From Biomphalaria glabrata (taxonomy: Eukaryota > Mollusca > Gastropoda > Planorbidae), in the NCBI RefSeq assembly GCF_947242115.1, contig NC_074723.1:15797001-15861000 (forward strand): 64,000 bases of DNA. Reading direction: 5' to 3'. Numbering within the stretch: the stretch's first letter is position 1; every line of letters starts with the position of its first letter. This document shows positions 21,017-31,739 of this stretch, one piece after another. A model generated the notes under the pieces. It made no database searches. It had not been told where the DNA came from and saw only the letters and a program-made list of their open reading frames with translations. Position numbers and translations under genes: made by a program.

Positions 21017-21390
21017 TACACACTCAAAATTCTATGAGCGTAGCCAAAGGGGTTTTGAGTCTAACCCCCACCCCCTCCAGTTGGGGTTTGAAGCTAAAAT
21101 GTACCTCTTAAATAAAAAAAAAGCAAATTACACACTATAAAATCTATGAGCGTTGCCAAAGGGGTTTTGAGTTTAAAACCCTCTGCCAGCGGAGTTTGAA
21201 AAATACCTCTTCAATATTTAAAAAAAAAAAAAACCAAATTACGCACTCAAAATGCTATGAGCGTTTAAACCCCCCTTCAGAGGGTTTTGATGCTAAAAAA
21301 TACCTCTTCAATATAAAAGAAGCAAACTACACACTAAAATTCTTTGAGCGTAGCTAAGCTAATGAGGGTTTTTGAGTTTTCTGTTTCAGA
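21017..21390 (+). mobile_element. TIR element family 'CATGGGCG', copy 4, right part
   Basis: It continues the unit interrupted at 15624, with units containing AAGCAAATTACACACT, ATGAGCGT(A/T)GCCAAAGG and a GGGGTTTTGAG core. It fades out near 21390 without a recognisable terminal repeat. Confidence 0.68.
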
Positions 21391-22899
21391 TACATTCTTC
21401 AACGTAAGATTCATTGAAAAGTCAATGCTTTTAGTTTCAGTCAAAGCCTAAACACTTTAGCATAGGCCTACTAAATAATAATAGCTACATGTCATTGTTT
21501 ATAATATAAAGTATTGTTGTAAACTTGTTCCCCCCGACTGACCATTTTTCCCACGTGAGAACTTTAAAAATTTTCTTTATGTTTGGAGGTGAAACTGACC
21601 GGAGCGAGTGTGTTGATGTGTAAAGTAACTGGAGTTAAGATCGGAGCGAGTGTGTTGATGTGTAAAGTAACTGGAGTTAGGATCGGAGCGAGTGTGTTGA
21701 TGTGTAAAGTAACTGGAGTTAGGATCGCGGATTTTTTCAACGGAGGATTGTTTTCTTGGCTTGGTTTTTGTGAATAGTTGTATGTACATTTGATTAGGAG
21801 AACTGTGAAATTATTTCTATTACTTGGATTATTGACTGTTCGTAGTGGATTGTGCTTCTGCAACCAGAAGGATATCGGCGACCTGACAATCGGTGAGTTC
21901 ACTCCAAAGTCGTAACAGTATGCAACTTTATTTTTTCCTTTTTTAGCGGCCCCAGAAAGGGGAAAAGACATAGTTTAGGCATCAACAAGATACATACAAA
22001 ACATTTACATCAATTAGGCCAGGTTCACATCTAATTTCACATTCACATTCACCTATCATATGGTCTGCTGGACCGCTGGGGCACCACACAAGATCTGTCA
22101 ACCTTCTTTCTCCATTCTTCTTTATCATTAGTCTTTGATAGAATTTCATTCTGATGTTCTTTCTGAAAATATTAAAACCTGCTTGGGTGGACCACCTAGG
22201 GGGGCCGAATTTGAGTTTGTCATGTCTATGTACCTTTGTTTACTTTCACTTTACTTACATGACATTGTTTATAATAGAAAGTATGCTACTTTATTTTTTC
22301 TTTTTTTTTATTCAGTATTTCCAAAAGTTTACATTGCCAAAAGTTTACATTGCCAAAAGTTTACATTGCCAAAAACACACAAGACAAACAAAGCAAGTTT
22401 AATGGTCGCACAACAAGAAATGTAAATCTTGTTCACAAATTGTTCATAGTTCATGCGTTCATGTGGTTGGTTGTCCCGCTGTAGACTAGACACTTAAAGG
22501 TCCCAACATCCAACACATGATTAGAACTTGACACGTGGAAGTCTTCATGCATCCCACATCTGCTTAAATCCAGACACATACAAGTCTACATACATTCCAC
22601 ATCTGCTTACATCTAGACACATACAAGTCTTCATACATTCCACATCTGCTTAAATTACATCTAGACGCGTGAAAGTCCTCGGACATCCCACTTGTGCTTA
22701 CATCTCAGACGAAACGAAATAGTTTAGCTTGGGATTTTTGAAGGTCATTGTATTTAATTTCTGTTCAAGTTCAACATGTCTGCGACACATGATAGAGAAA
22801 AAAAAATGGTAATGGGTGATGTGTGTTATTACTCGGTCATTCTCAAAGTGTGTGGGAGGCTTGTATGCAGTCTGAAAGATCCAATGGAACTCTACTTAA
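21391..22899. repeat. Intergenic DNA with three short tandem arrays
   Basis: 21601-21726 has three 42-bp units (GGAGCGAGTGTGTTGATGTG start). 22321-22372 has about three 16-bp units (CAAAAGTTTACATTGC). 22527-22708 has about four degenerate 43-bp units (ACATCTGCTTACATCTAGAC). No gene is supported; the open frames across the arrays are by-products. Confidence 0.7.
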
Positions 22900-23637
22900 A
22901 GTTTAAGTTAAAGTATAACTCGAATTATATGGCTCCTTCTGCCACGGAAGACAATGGATTCGCCCAGATGAGTTGCTGGCTTTGTTTACGTCTGAGCTGG
23001 GGCAGAATCTGGAGTGACTTATCAAGCCAATTCTGGAGCGGCAGAGTTTGCCACAGTTCGTGCATTTATATGCATCTGTGCTAGGGCTAGCTGACAGGGC
23101 TTTTTTTTTCTTCCTCTTGGCTGACGCAGCTTCGTTTCTTTTGCATTCGGCGAAGTTCGTACCAGCACGTACAGACTGTCTCCATGCTGGCCGGTCTTGG
23201 GCTATCTCCTCCCACATACTTTGGTCGATTCCCGTGGCTCTCATGTCTCGCTTGCAGACATCTCTGTAGGTTAGTCTTGGGCGGCCCTTTGGTCTGCAAG
23301 CTCATCGTATAGGATGTCTTTAAGAATTCTTCCATCTGGCATGCGAGTGACATGACAGAGTCAGCGTTGTCTTCTCTGTTGAAGGAGACCATAGATGCTG
23401 TGCATATTGGCCCGTTTCAAAACTTCCTGGTTGGTAGCACGATCCCTCCAGGTGATGCACATTATGCGTCAAATACCAAATTGACTACGGCAACAAAAAT
23501 CCTAGTCTACAATGCCTGCGTTCTGAGCACACTTCTTAATGTCAGTGAGATCTGGGCAACTTACATGCGTCAAGAACACAGATTAAATAACTTCCACCTA
23601 CGCTGCCTGCGACGCATAATTCAAATAGACTTACAAT
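22900..23637 (-). mobile_element. LINE 3' end with twin-priming 5' inversion
   Basis: The minus strand from about 23475 to 22900 encodes the C-terminal part of a LINE ORF2: RRIMCITWRDRATNQEVLKR, HVTRMPDGRILKDILYDEL, then GIDQSMWEEIAQDRPAWRQS and a terminal CTNCGKLCRSRIGLISH finger. It has frame shifts and a stop. The segment that should precede it (ACVLSTLLNVSEIWATYMRQ then RLNNFHLRCLRRII) lies on the plus strand at 23477-23637, so the 5' part is inverted relative to the 3' part. Both pieces meet at the same codons (RRI). That arrangement is the known product of twin priming during L1-like integration. Confidence 0.78.
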
Positions 23638-23639
23638 AA

Positions 23640-23930
23640 AAAACAATATAAACATGTTGACTTCCAGACCACATAACACTGTTGATGTGTCATGGTTTTA
23701 TAGAGAGTGTATTTTATACATGATCATCTTCAAGGCTCATTCAAATTTCGTTATCGACTAAGTGAAGTTGTGAGAACGCTATAAATTTTAATTATTAAAT
23801 TTTCACTTACTGTAGTAAATGCTTGTCTAGGTATTAATATATAAATTTCTAGTTTCTGTTTCTAAACAGGTAAAGCAAAATTATTTTGATTACTTTAATT
23901 ATTTACTCGTTTATGCAAAAAAATATTATA
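23640..23930. other. Unassigned AT-rich DNA
   Basis: No supported feature. Confidence 0.45.
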
Positions 23931-23938
23931 GTGTAATA

Positions 23939-25289
23939 CAGAGATGCTCAAAATACGGCCCGCGGGCTACACCCGGTCAGCAATGTAATTGCATCCGGCC
24001 CCCGACATGTCGGCACAAAGTATAAAAAATCTTCTCGCCAAAAAAAAAAAAAATTGAAAAAACAACTTTCCCTACGTTAGCGTCAATGGATTGGTACCTA
24101 TAATAAGCTAATCAGCCAACATAATTGTTTTATACAGAAAGAGTGGCTCTTTTTAAATAGGAAACCAAACATATACATAAATAAGGCGGTATTCTTAGTT
24201 TGAGACGCGATTATAAAATTATACACCTTGGGTACAGGATTGATGAAATTATGAACCAAAAAAAAAAAAAAAGAAAATGAGTCGGCTGTAGGGCTAGAGA
24301 GCTACAGAGCTGTTCACATTGTAAGTAGAGACTTAAAACCTTTTCCAACAACGAATGAATAGAAAAGCGTTTGCTAGCAATGATGGGAGAAAAGATTTCT
24401 GAAAAGAATACTGTTGAAGACGTCAGCCTTTCTCATAACAATTAAAATAAATGTGAAAGTTATGGGTAAAAATCTCCATTAACAACTAACAGACAAGCCA
24501 GACTTCAAAATGTTTTCTATTGCCACTGATGCCGAGTATGCCGACATATCTGATGCCGCTTAAAAACTTGGTAATTATTTCACGGTACAAACAACAGTTA
24601 TTGAAATCAGAGAAGTTAGTAATTAAGATGAGTATGCATGCATAACATTTACAGGGCAAGAAGTTCAGTCTGGACCATGTGATGATGATCGTGTACAGAT
24701 TGAACAATGTTTGTGGTTTTGAAAATCCATCTGCGGCAAATGTGCCAAGTGCCCAGACAGAGCTGCAACTAAAACTGATTGACTTACAAAGTTAGGTATC
24801 CCTTGTTGACAAATTGACAAATGTTTTGTAATCGCAGACAATTGATTTGTAATCGCAGACAATTGATTTGTAATCGCAGACAATTGATTTGTAATCGCAG
24901 ACAATTGTTTTGTAATCTGTGTTGCTTGAAGAAACTTTTCTAAATATCAGAAAAGAAGTGTTAAAGATGAACACAATCATTAACATTACCTGTTTGTGAG
25001 GACAAATCTTTTCAGTGATGAATCTTTTGAATTCCATGTTATGTAATCATCTCACGAATGAACACCTAGATTCAGTGCTCATCTCATGTACTTAAATATT
25101 AAAATATTGGTTCAAGATAAACTTTTCATGAATTAATGTAAGTACTAAGTTCACGGTTTTCTTATAAAAATAGTTCATTGTCTGGATCTATTTCCTTTTT
25201 TTTTAAAAAAAATTTTTGTTGACTTGCCCCGCGACATTTGTGTCGGAAATTACAATGGCCCTCAGGCCGAATAAGGTTGAGCATCACTG
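23939..25289 (+). mobile_element. Decayed hAT transposon with transposase remnant
   Basis: The left end CAGAGATGCTCAAAATACGG and the inverted right end (CAGTGATGCTCAACCTTATT on the other strand) are hAT-type termini. The flanking 8-mers GTGTAATA and TTATAATA agree at six of eight positions. Inside, plus-strand fragments recall ZBED5/GTF2IRD2-type hAT transposases: PDFKMFSIATDAEYADISDA, FENPSAANVPSAQTELQLKL then IDLQS, and NLLNSMLCNHLTNEHLDSVL-like C-terminal text. They are spread over several frames with stops and large gaps: 1351 bp against roughly 2.5 kb expected. A 21-bp array (AATCGCAGACAATTGATTTGT) lies at 24826-24915. It is non-functional and old. Confidence 0.72.
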
Positions 25290-25454
25290 TTATAATATAT
25301 AAACTTTTATGCATACTATATTTTTCTTGAAGCTAAATCAGCATATACAATTGTTGGTTTTAAACATAAAAATAGCTTAGAGGATCATGTATTGCTCCAT
25401 TGCGTCCGTTTCTAATCTATTGAGATAAAAATTACCCAGAAATCATTTACTTAC
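25290..25454. other. Unassigned DNA
   Basis: AT-rich, ending in a CT/C-run at 25457-25486. Nothing recognised. Confidence 0.4.
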
Positions 25455-25474
25455 TTTCTCTCTCTCTCTCTCTC

Positions 25475-25715
25475 CCCCCCCCCCCCATTTTCCCAACTTG
25501 TTCAAATAAGTGATAGGATCATAGCGTATTGAGAAATTAAAAACATGAAATTGCGCTAAACAAATAAAATAAAAAACAATAGGTAAAAATATTTCTAATC
25601 GCACAGATTTATTGTTGTTTGTTTAGATTTATTACTAACGTGACTAACATGACTGATCCAAACTAACTGATCCCGCTATACTTCGTATAAGTTTTGTTTT
25701 TTTAAAAAAGGTGTT
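25475..25715 (+). repeat. Dispersed repeat family R, copy 1 (3' part)
   Basis: It shares with 34530-34760 and 35290-35500 the ordered blocks GATAGGATCATAGCGTATTG, AACATGAAATTGCGCTAAAC, AAAATATTTCTAATCGCA and CTGATCCAAACTAACTGAT. No coding potential or diagnostic ends were seen, so the class is unknown. Confidence 0.7.
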
Positions 25716-26593
25716 TTTTTCCATGTTTTTCTTATTGTTTACATACCTGTGTATGTTTTACCCTTCAACTCTAAACTCTAAATCCTGTCCGTGATTGACA
25801 GTAAAAACTAAAAAAAAAAACAAAAAAAAAAACAGTCATCCATTCACAAACAAATCAGGATGATTCTTTGTAAACCATCAATTGCAGTAGGTCAGTCTGG
25901 GACAATGGTCATCAACCTCAGCCCGTGGTATTCGTTTGCAGACGTTTGTTACTTAAGACCAAATGAATCCGAGTTTATTGCGGTTGCAGGGCTAAATTCG
26001 AGTGTCTAAAGTTAAGTGCCTTATGAAAACTAAAAAGTGAAACGAACTTTAAAATCTACTTGGAACCCATTTAAACAGAAATATTGATTTATACAGGTCA
26101 CCTAGAGTGACCATTGTTATATTAAGGCACTGATAAAACTCTTATAGCAGTTTGGACAATAAAATCCTATCCTGGCAACTAGCAAGTCACATTTGAATAT
26201 ATGTTTATCTTGTCAATGTTGTATACTACACAATTTATATTGTTATTTCTTTTATTTGTTGATACCAGTTTTAAAAAAACAACATGAACTTTGATTTAAT
26301 AAAGAAGTGAAGCTATGGTACTATCTGTAAAGTGTTTAAGAAATCTATTAACTCTAACGAGATTAGCCTAATCATCAACTCAACGGTATAGCTCATAGTA
26401 AGTATCGATTAGCTATTAGTTGATTTTTTGTATCTGATTCCTGGATTACGTGCATGTATTCTGGGAGTGTCAGGGGAGCACGTGCCTGGGAGCATCAACT
26501 CAGTACTCATTTATAAGTCATGAGATTTCCACAGTCACATGTCCCCAGGGACTCGAGGGTCACTTCTAAATTTGGCTATTCCATACATATATA
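25716..26593. other. Unassigned intergenic DNA
   Basis: About 0.9 kb, no supported feature. Confidence 0.4.
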
Positions 26594-26868
26594 TTGGGAG
26601 GCGCGGTGGCTGAGCGGTAAAGCGCTTGGCTTTTGAACCTGTGGTTCCGGGTTCGAATCCTGGTGTAGACTGGGATTTTTATTTCTGGATCCTTGGGCGC
26701 CTCTGAGTCCACCCAGCTCTAATGGGTACCTGACAATAGTTGGGGGAAAAGTAAATGCGGTTGGTCGTTGTTCTGGCCACATGACACCCTCGTTAACCGT
26801 AGGCTAAAAAATCAGATGACCTTTACATCATCTGCCCAATAGACCAAAATAATTGAAAGGGAAACAAC
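26594..26868 (+). mobile_element. tRNA-derived SINE, family A (most complete copy)
   Basis: The head GGCGCGGTGGCTGAGCGGTA then AAGCGCTTGG carries an A box, and GGTTCGAATCC is a canonical B box for RNA polymerase III. The body includes GCGCCTCTGAGTCCACCCAG, ATGGGTACCTGACAATAGTT, GACACCCTCGTTAACCGTAG and CAGATGACCTTTACATCATC, ending GAAAGGGAAAC. The same body recurs at 44.6, 50.1 and (partly) 47.7 and 31.6 kb. The flanks are TA-rich, so the target duplication is ambiguous. Confidence 0.88.
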
Positions 26869-27014
26869 TTATACACATATATATATATATATAATATATA
26901 CATATAAAATATATAAAATATTTCGTACATATATATACCAAGAAAAAAATGATTTTATACTGATACAAGTTAACACTCTGGCTGACAAAAAGAAATATCG
27001 GATACTCAATACTG

Positions 27015-27195
27015 TGAACAGACGAATGCTGATATTGTTTGGTTTTATTGTAAGACATGACTCACTATTAAAAGTCATTCTTCAGGTATGACAGTGGATG
27101 GAGCAGGAAGAAATGGTAGTCCAAAGAAATGTTGGCTGAGCAATGTTAAACAATGGACTTCTCTCTTAATATCCCACTGAGAACAGGTGCTTACC
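27015..27195 (+). mobile_element. LINE 3'-end fragment
   Basis: The plus strand encodes FIVRHDSLLKVIL and, in a shifted frame, GAGRNGSPKKCWLSNVKQWT. These are the histidine-bearing and PKK-W-NVK-WT motifs of a LINE ORF2 C-terminus, as at 7.6 kb. Fewer than 60 codons remain. Confidence 0.6.
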
Positions 27196-27439
27196 GAGAA
27201 AAAAAAAATTGGTTAAACCAACTGTACCATCACCCTTAGGATCAAGGTCAAGGCGTCAAGGTGAGGTGAGCTGGGACTATTCGACAGGGAACCAGGACTT
27301 TTGAGCTTAACGATCTTCATTTGGAAGCAACGTCCGAGACAGGTGGCGCAAGCAGAAACATAATGAGGTTTATAATACTTCATATTTAGGTCAAATTCAC
27401 AACCAAGGCATGGTGGCATAGTGGTACAACGCTTGACTT

Positions 27440-27704
27440 ATTGGAATTTGGGGATTGTCGTTTGCATTTTTTTTTTGTTTTGTTTTATAGAAGAGGGGGA
27501 TTTAACTGCAAAAACACCTGGTAGGGGGTTTTAAACTCAAAACCCCTTTGGTTGTGGTGGGGCAATAGTGATGGTTTAGTTTTAAAATCTCACCTAAAAT
27601 AAACAAAATCAAAGCAAAAAATCAGTCACTAAATTCCGTTCCACCCCGGCGGGGGGGGGGGATTTCATTTCGGGGGGGGGGGGGGGTTGAACCCCATGAT
27701 ATAT
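27440..27704 (-). mobile_element. TIR element family 'CATGGGCG', copy 5 fragment
   Basis: In the orientation of copy 2 it carries TTGTCGTTTGCATTTTTT, TAGAAGAGGGGGATTTAACT, AAAATCTCACCTAAAATAAA and GATTTCATTTCGGGG, ending at TTGAACCCCATGA. Most of the element is missing. Confidence 0.7.
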
Positions 27705-27719
27705 ATATATATATATTAA

Positions 27720-28800
27720 CATGAAAATCTATAATACAATGGTAGGCCTAATAGAATGCTATATCAGGTCACTGACCTTCAGATAGCTCTCCCGCTCTTG
27801 TGTTTTTAGAGTACATGTTTTCTAGACTCTAGATCTCTGGTAGTAGAATCTAGATTTAGTCTAGTATCCTTTTCTTTAAAACAACATTTTAATCAGTATT
27901 TCATTCCACGAGTTGGTTAATGTATGGAAACTATATTTTAAAGTGAGCTAATGGTACTATTTCCATTTTTTCCATAGATGCAATTTTTTTTTAGCAATGC
28001 GCGAATCTAAGAAATAAAGTTTAAGTTATCAATGAAGAGGTCTGTGACCTTTGAAAAACTTACCTCCCTTGAATTTTTTCTTGTGAAAAATGGGAAAAAA
28101 ACAGCTTGCATGGTTGGTTTAAAAAATTATATTTTTAGCTTTCAGAAAATAAAAAAGTTGTGGTTGCATCAGATCTAAAATATCATGATATTAAATTTTC
28201 GATATCTTTCCTAGTTTACGAGATCTAAACGGGACAAACGGATGGACAGACAGACCACAAAATTTAGGAGACCGAATAGAAAATAAAAAAACTGTAGGTC
28301 AGCTACATTGAAACAATAAAATTCATACACTCACGGACTATTATTTGTGCAAATCTAGAAACAATTATCGAGTAAATTTTTACTTGCAAATTAAGATTCA
28401 CTGTGCTGTTTATTTTTGCTCTGATAAAATATCCGGTGGCTAAAATATGAAAAAGAACATTAATATTTAAATTCATCATTTTGAGCCTATTTCAATCCCC
28501 AATGGAAATCATTCAAAAGGAACTGTTCTCGCTCTTCATAGAGAACGAACACTCCCATTAGATTTTATTTCAGCTGTTTTTTTTTTCCTGTGTGTGTGTG
28601 TAATCTCATTCCCACGTGGCTAAGGGGAACTCAAAACTTTCTCTGTATATTTAGACCTATAGGGAGATAAACGCTCAACTATTTTAGCCAATTGACAATG
28701 TAGCCATTTATGTGAGATATTATATTTGTAAGGCTTAGGTAGCACATGTAATGACAAAGTGTTCTGTGCGATAGTGTTAGGGTAGGCTAGTAGAGAGTTG
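27720..28800. other. Unassigned DNA with one dispersed repeat (family Q)
   Basis: No gene is supported. 28165-28290 (TCTAAAATATCATGATATTA ... GGACAAACGGATGGACAGAC) matches 38783-38885, a short dispersed repeat of unknown class. Confidence 0.55.
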
Positions 28801-28801
28801 A

Positions 28802-29089
28802 GTGACTAACAGATCTATAAGGCTTACATGGTTCACCACGGGAGGGGTGGACAGTGTCCTGGAGGCTAGTTCCTGGGAAATAAAAGACATGTCATGTCTT
28901 TGTTTTATGGTGGGTACCATTTATGACAGAGGCGATACCTATTGGACAGAGTCGGCACCTGTAAGTTATGTGTTGGAGGAATCCCCTATAATCGATGTGG
29001 TTCAGGCGTCTCCTGTAAACGGTGTGGTTCAGGAAGCACCTCTAAACTGTGTGGTTAGGGAGGTAGCTCCTATGAACGATGGGGGTTGA
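28802..29089 (+). CDS. Open frame with diverged 9-residue repeats (hypothetical)
   Basis: A 95-codon frame of unknown function. Its C-terminal half holds diverged copies of the 27-bp unit found downstream, read as APVSYVLEE, SPIIDVVQA, SPVNGVVQE and APLNCVVRE. These copies remain open on the plus strand but contain stops in the matching minus-strand frame, which mildly favours plus-strand coding. There is no signal peptide or known domain. It could be an exon of a repeat protein or simply eroded minisatellite. Confidence 0.3.
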   Translation: MTNRSIRLTWFTTGGVDSVLEASSWEIKDMSCLCFMVGTIYDRGDTYWTESAPVSYVLEESPIIDVVQASPVNGVVQEAPLNCVVREVAPMNDGG

Positions 29090-29435
29090 AGAGTGTAAAG
29101 TGTCTCCCTTTGTGTTCTGTTCAACCACTCAGAAGATGCTTGCCTGCCTTGTTCGGGTAAACTTAATATTTCGAGTTCGTCCATTATAGGGAAACATCAG
29201 ATGAAAAATTTGAAAAGACAAAGTCCACTCAGCTTCAACTATTCTAATTGTTTTAATATACAGAATAGTCTACAGTCGAGTCTCTGTCAGTAAACGATGT
29301 TGTCTCTGTTAAAACCCAATGCCAAATGTCGATGAACAAACAACGTCTAATTCTCATACATTAGTGACGTCACTTAATGTCCCGTTCAGTCTGTCAACTA
29401 TGGTACGGAGCTAAACTAAATAAGTACCTTACAGA

Positions 29436-30008
29436 AGGCACCTGTAAACTGTGTGGTGGAGGAGGCACCTGTAAACTGTGTGGTGGAGGAGGCACCTGTA
29501 AACTGTGTGGTGGAGGAGGCACCTGTAAACTGTGTAGAGGAGGAGGTTACTGTAAACTGTGTAGCGGAGGAGGCACCTGTAAACTGTGTGGTGGAGGAGG
29601 CACCTGTAAACTGTGTAGCGGAGGAGGCACCTGTAAACTGTGTAGCGGAGGAGGCACCTGTAAACTGTGTGGTATAGGAGGAACCTGTCAACTGTGTAGT
29701 GGAGTAGGCATCTGTACTCTGTTATTGGAGGAGGTTACTGTCAACTGTGTAGTGGAGTAGGCACCTGTTAACTGTTTGTTAAAGGAGGCACCTGTAAACT
29801 GTGTGGTGGAGTAATCATCTGTAAACTGTGTGGTGGAGTAATCATCTGTAAACTGTGTTGTGGAGGAAGTTACTGTAAACTGTGTAGTGGAGTATGCACC
29901 TGTAAACTGTTTGGTAAAGGAGGCACCTGTAAACTGTTTGGTAAAGGAGGCACCTGTAAACTTTTTGGTAAAGGAGGCACCTGTAAACTGTGTAGTGGAG
30001 GAGGCATC
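29436..30008. repeat. 27-bp minisatellite, about 21 copies
   Basis: The unit GCACCTGTAAACTGTGTGGT plus GGAGGAG reads APVNCVVEE in one plus frame, TCKLCGGGG in another and TGASSTTQF on minus. As 27 is divisible by three, several frames remain open by construction. The right half (29760-30000) is more diverged, with GTTTGGTAAAGG variants. A minus-strand frame at 29688-30059 begins with about 18 non-repeat residues (MAILNQATTVASS...) before Thr/Ser-rich repeats. Confidence 0.88.
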
Positions 30009-30059
30009 TGTATTCTGTAAACTACTAGCTACTGTAGTTGCTTGATTTAAAATTGCCAT

Positions 30060-30497
30060 GTCATTGTAACAAATAAAAAAACACTAAAACATTTGTAAGA
30101 TATAGCGGTTTAACTATGTAAAACGTCCCGTATATTTAGAAAGGATGTGTGCAGGATACATAACATATAGCTATATAGGATTGTTTTGTTGTTCATTACA
30201 TCCGTAGAACAATTCTAAGTAGATCTAAGTACATTTATTGACCACCTTATGCTGCTTTAAGTCCCACTCCCTTTTTTCTTCACGATTCATAGCCCTAAAG
30301 TAAGTAGATGAAGATATTTAGATATGTCCTATATCTAAAGATATTTCCTTCATCTGGTGATATTTAGATTAGTCCTACATCTGGATGTATTTAGTTAAGT
30401 CCTACATTAGGATATGTTTAATTAGGTCCTACATGTCTTATGTATTTTCACTTTCCGCTCCTTGTTTTACGTGACTTGAAAAGACTATCAAACAGCG
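30060..30497. other. Unassigned intergenic DNA
   Basis: 30248-30300 (CTCCCTTTTTTCTTCACGA then CATAGCCCTAAA) is repeated at about 32205-32255. 30300-30440 has a degenerate TAGTCCTACAT repeat. No gene. Confidence 0.45.
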
Positions 30498-30501
30498 TTA
30501 A

Positions 30502-30761
30502 CTCTTTCCCTACTAAGTGACGATGCCAACGTTTATTTGACCTCCATTAAACTAAATTGATTTTTGGATTAATAAGCTTTAATTTATGTAGAGTAAAAAG
30601 AGCATCATTTCTCCTACAATTTAATACCAAATATATCCTTTTCTGAAAACACGCACAATAAAGTTATTGAAGTCTTATCATAACATGATAGTGAAATACA
30701 AATGAGCAAAACGAATAATGCTATCGATACGAACGAGGAAAATAATTACGGAGAGAAAGAG
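30502..30761. mobile_element. piggyBac-type MITE
   Basis: A 260-bp unit lies between two TTAA tetranucleotides (30498-30501, 30762-30765), the target duplication specific to piggyBac. The ends are inverted: CTCTTTCCCT at the left and AGAGAAAGAG at the right (CTCTTTCTCT inverted). It has no coding capacity. The short TIR leaves some chance of coincidence. Confidence 0.6.
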
Positions 30762-30765
30762 TTAA

Positions 30766-31528
30766 AAATACTCTAAATAAATTTTAAAATAAGACCGTAT
30801 CATACGGTATCAATATCTCTAAATAGTTTCGAACTACCTAACACTATCTAATTGACGCAAATATCTCATGATTTATATGAAACATTGAACAAATCACAAG
30901 CCATGAAATACTAGCCAAGTTCATCATAAAGAATAAGCACTGAGATTGTCGACACAATCCGACCTCTGGCTAGACAACTATGGCATAGAGAGATAGCTAA
31001 ATTACATGTAAAGTTCCATCGTTAACAAAGGTCACAGAAACACGCCAGAATCAAACATTTCGATTCGTTTCAATGGAAAAAGACACAACGAAATCAGCTC
31101 ACCATTTAAAGAAAATCCAAAACCGAATCAAATGTCAACTCTTCGATTTTTCTTACGTAAATCCCGAGCATTTGTTTCAATTAAAGGCGCATGTAGAACA
31201 TAAATAAAAAAAGTTCTAGATGAGATAAAGGAAAAAAGGAAATGAGTCCGCCTTTCAGTGTTTCCTTTTTGAGTCTGTCCACAAGACACGCGAAACAAAA
31301 ATTAACTACGTGCTGCTTGGCTTGTAAGACCAGGTTTGGGTAAGACAGCATGTTTGTAATGAAACAAGCCTTTTGTTTTATTGGCTGCTTAGATAGAAAA
31401 TATATGTCTACAGAACATTCTATTTCGAAGACAATGAAAGCATAGCTTTAAAGATTTTGGAAAATCATCTTCTTGACTACATAGGGATTAATGTGCAATG
31501 AAATGTTTCACTTTGTTCTGTGAGCGGC
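30766..31528. other. Unassigned intergenic DNA
   Basis: No supported gene or named repeat. Confidence 0.4.
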
Positions 31529-31564
31529 CAGGGGCGGATTTTACCGCAGTGCAAAACAGTGTTG

Positions 31565-31730
31565 TTAGGGTGCGTGGTGACTGAGGGGTAAAGCACTTGA
31601 TTTTGAGACAGAAGGGTTTAGGGTTCGAATCTGACTGAAAAAGGACTTTTACTTTTAAGGTGCACATGAATCCTGTCAACTATAATGGGTACCTGATCGA
31701 TAGGTCTGAAAGAGGTACTTTCCTTTTTTT
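31565..31730 (+). mobile_element. Degenerate tRNA-derived SINE (family A-like)
   Basis: The head GTGCGTGGTGACTGAGGGGT then AAAGCAC, B box GGTTCGAATC, and a short body with TCAACTATAATGGGTACCTG match the family A layout, with much of the middle missing. It sits between possible hAT-type ends at 31529 (CAGGGGCGGATTTT) and 31948 (inverted CAGTGCCGGAGTTT). Confidence 0.65.
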
Positions 31731-31739
31731 TTTTGGGGG

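Noticed and set aside
26595-26670. tRNA gene prediction from A and B boxes
   Set aside because: No matching acceptor stem, and the segment is fused to a repeated body found at several loci; it is a SINE head.
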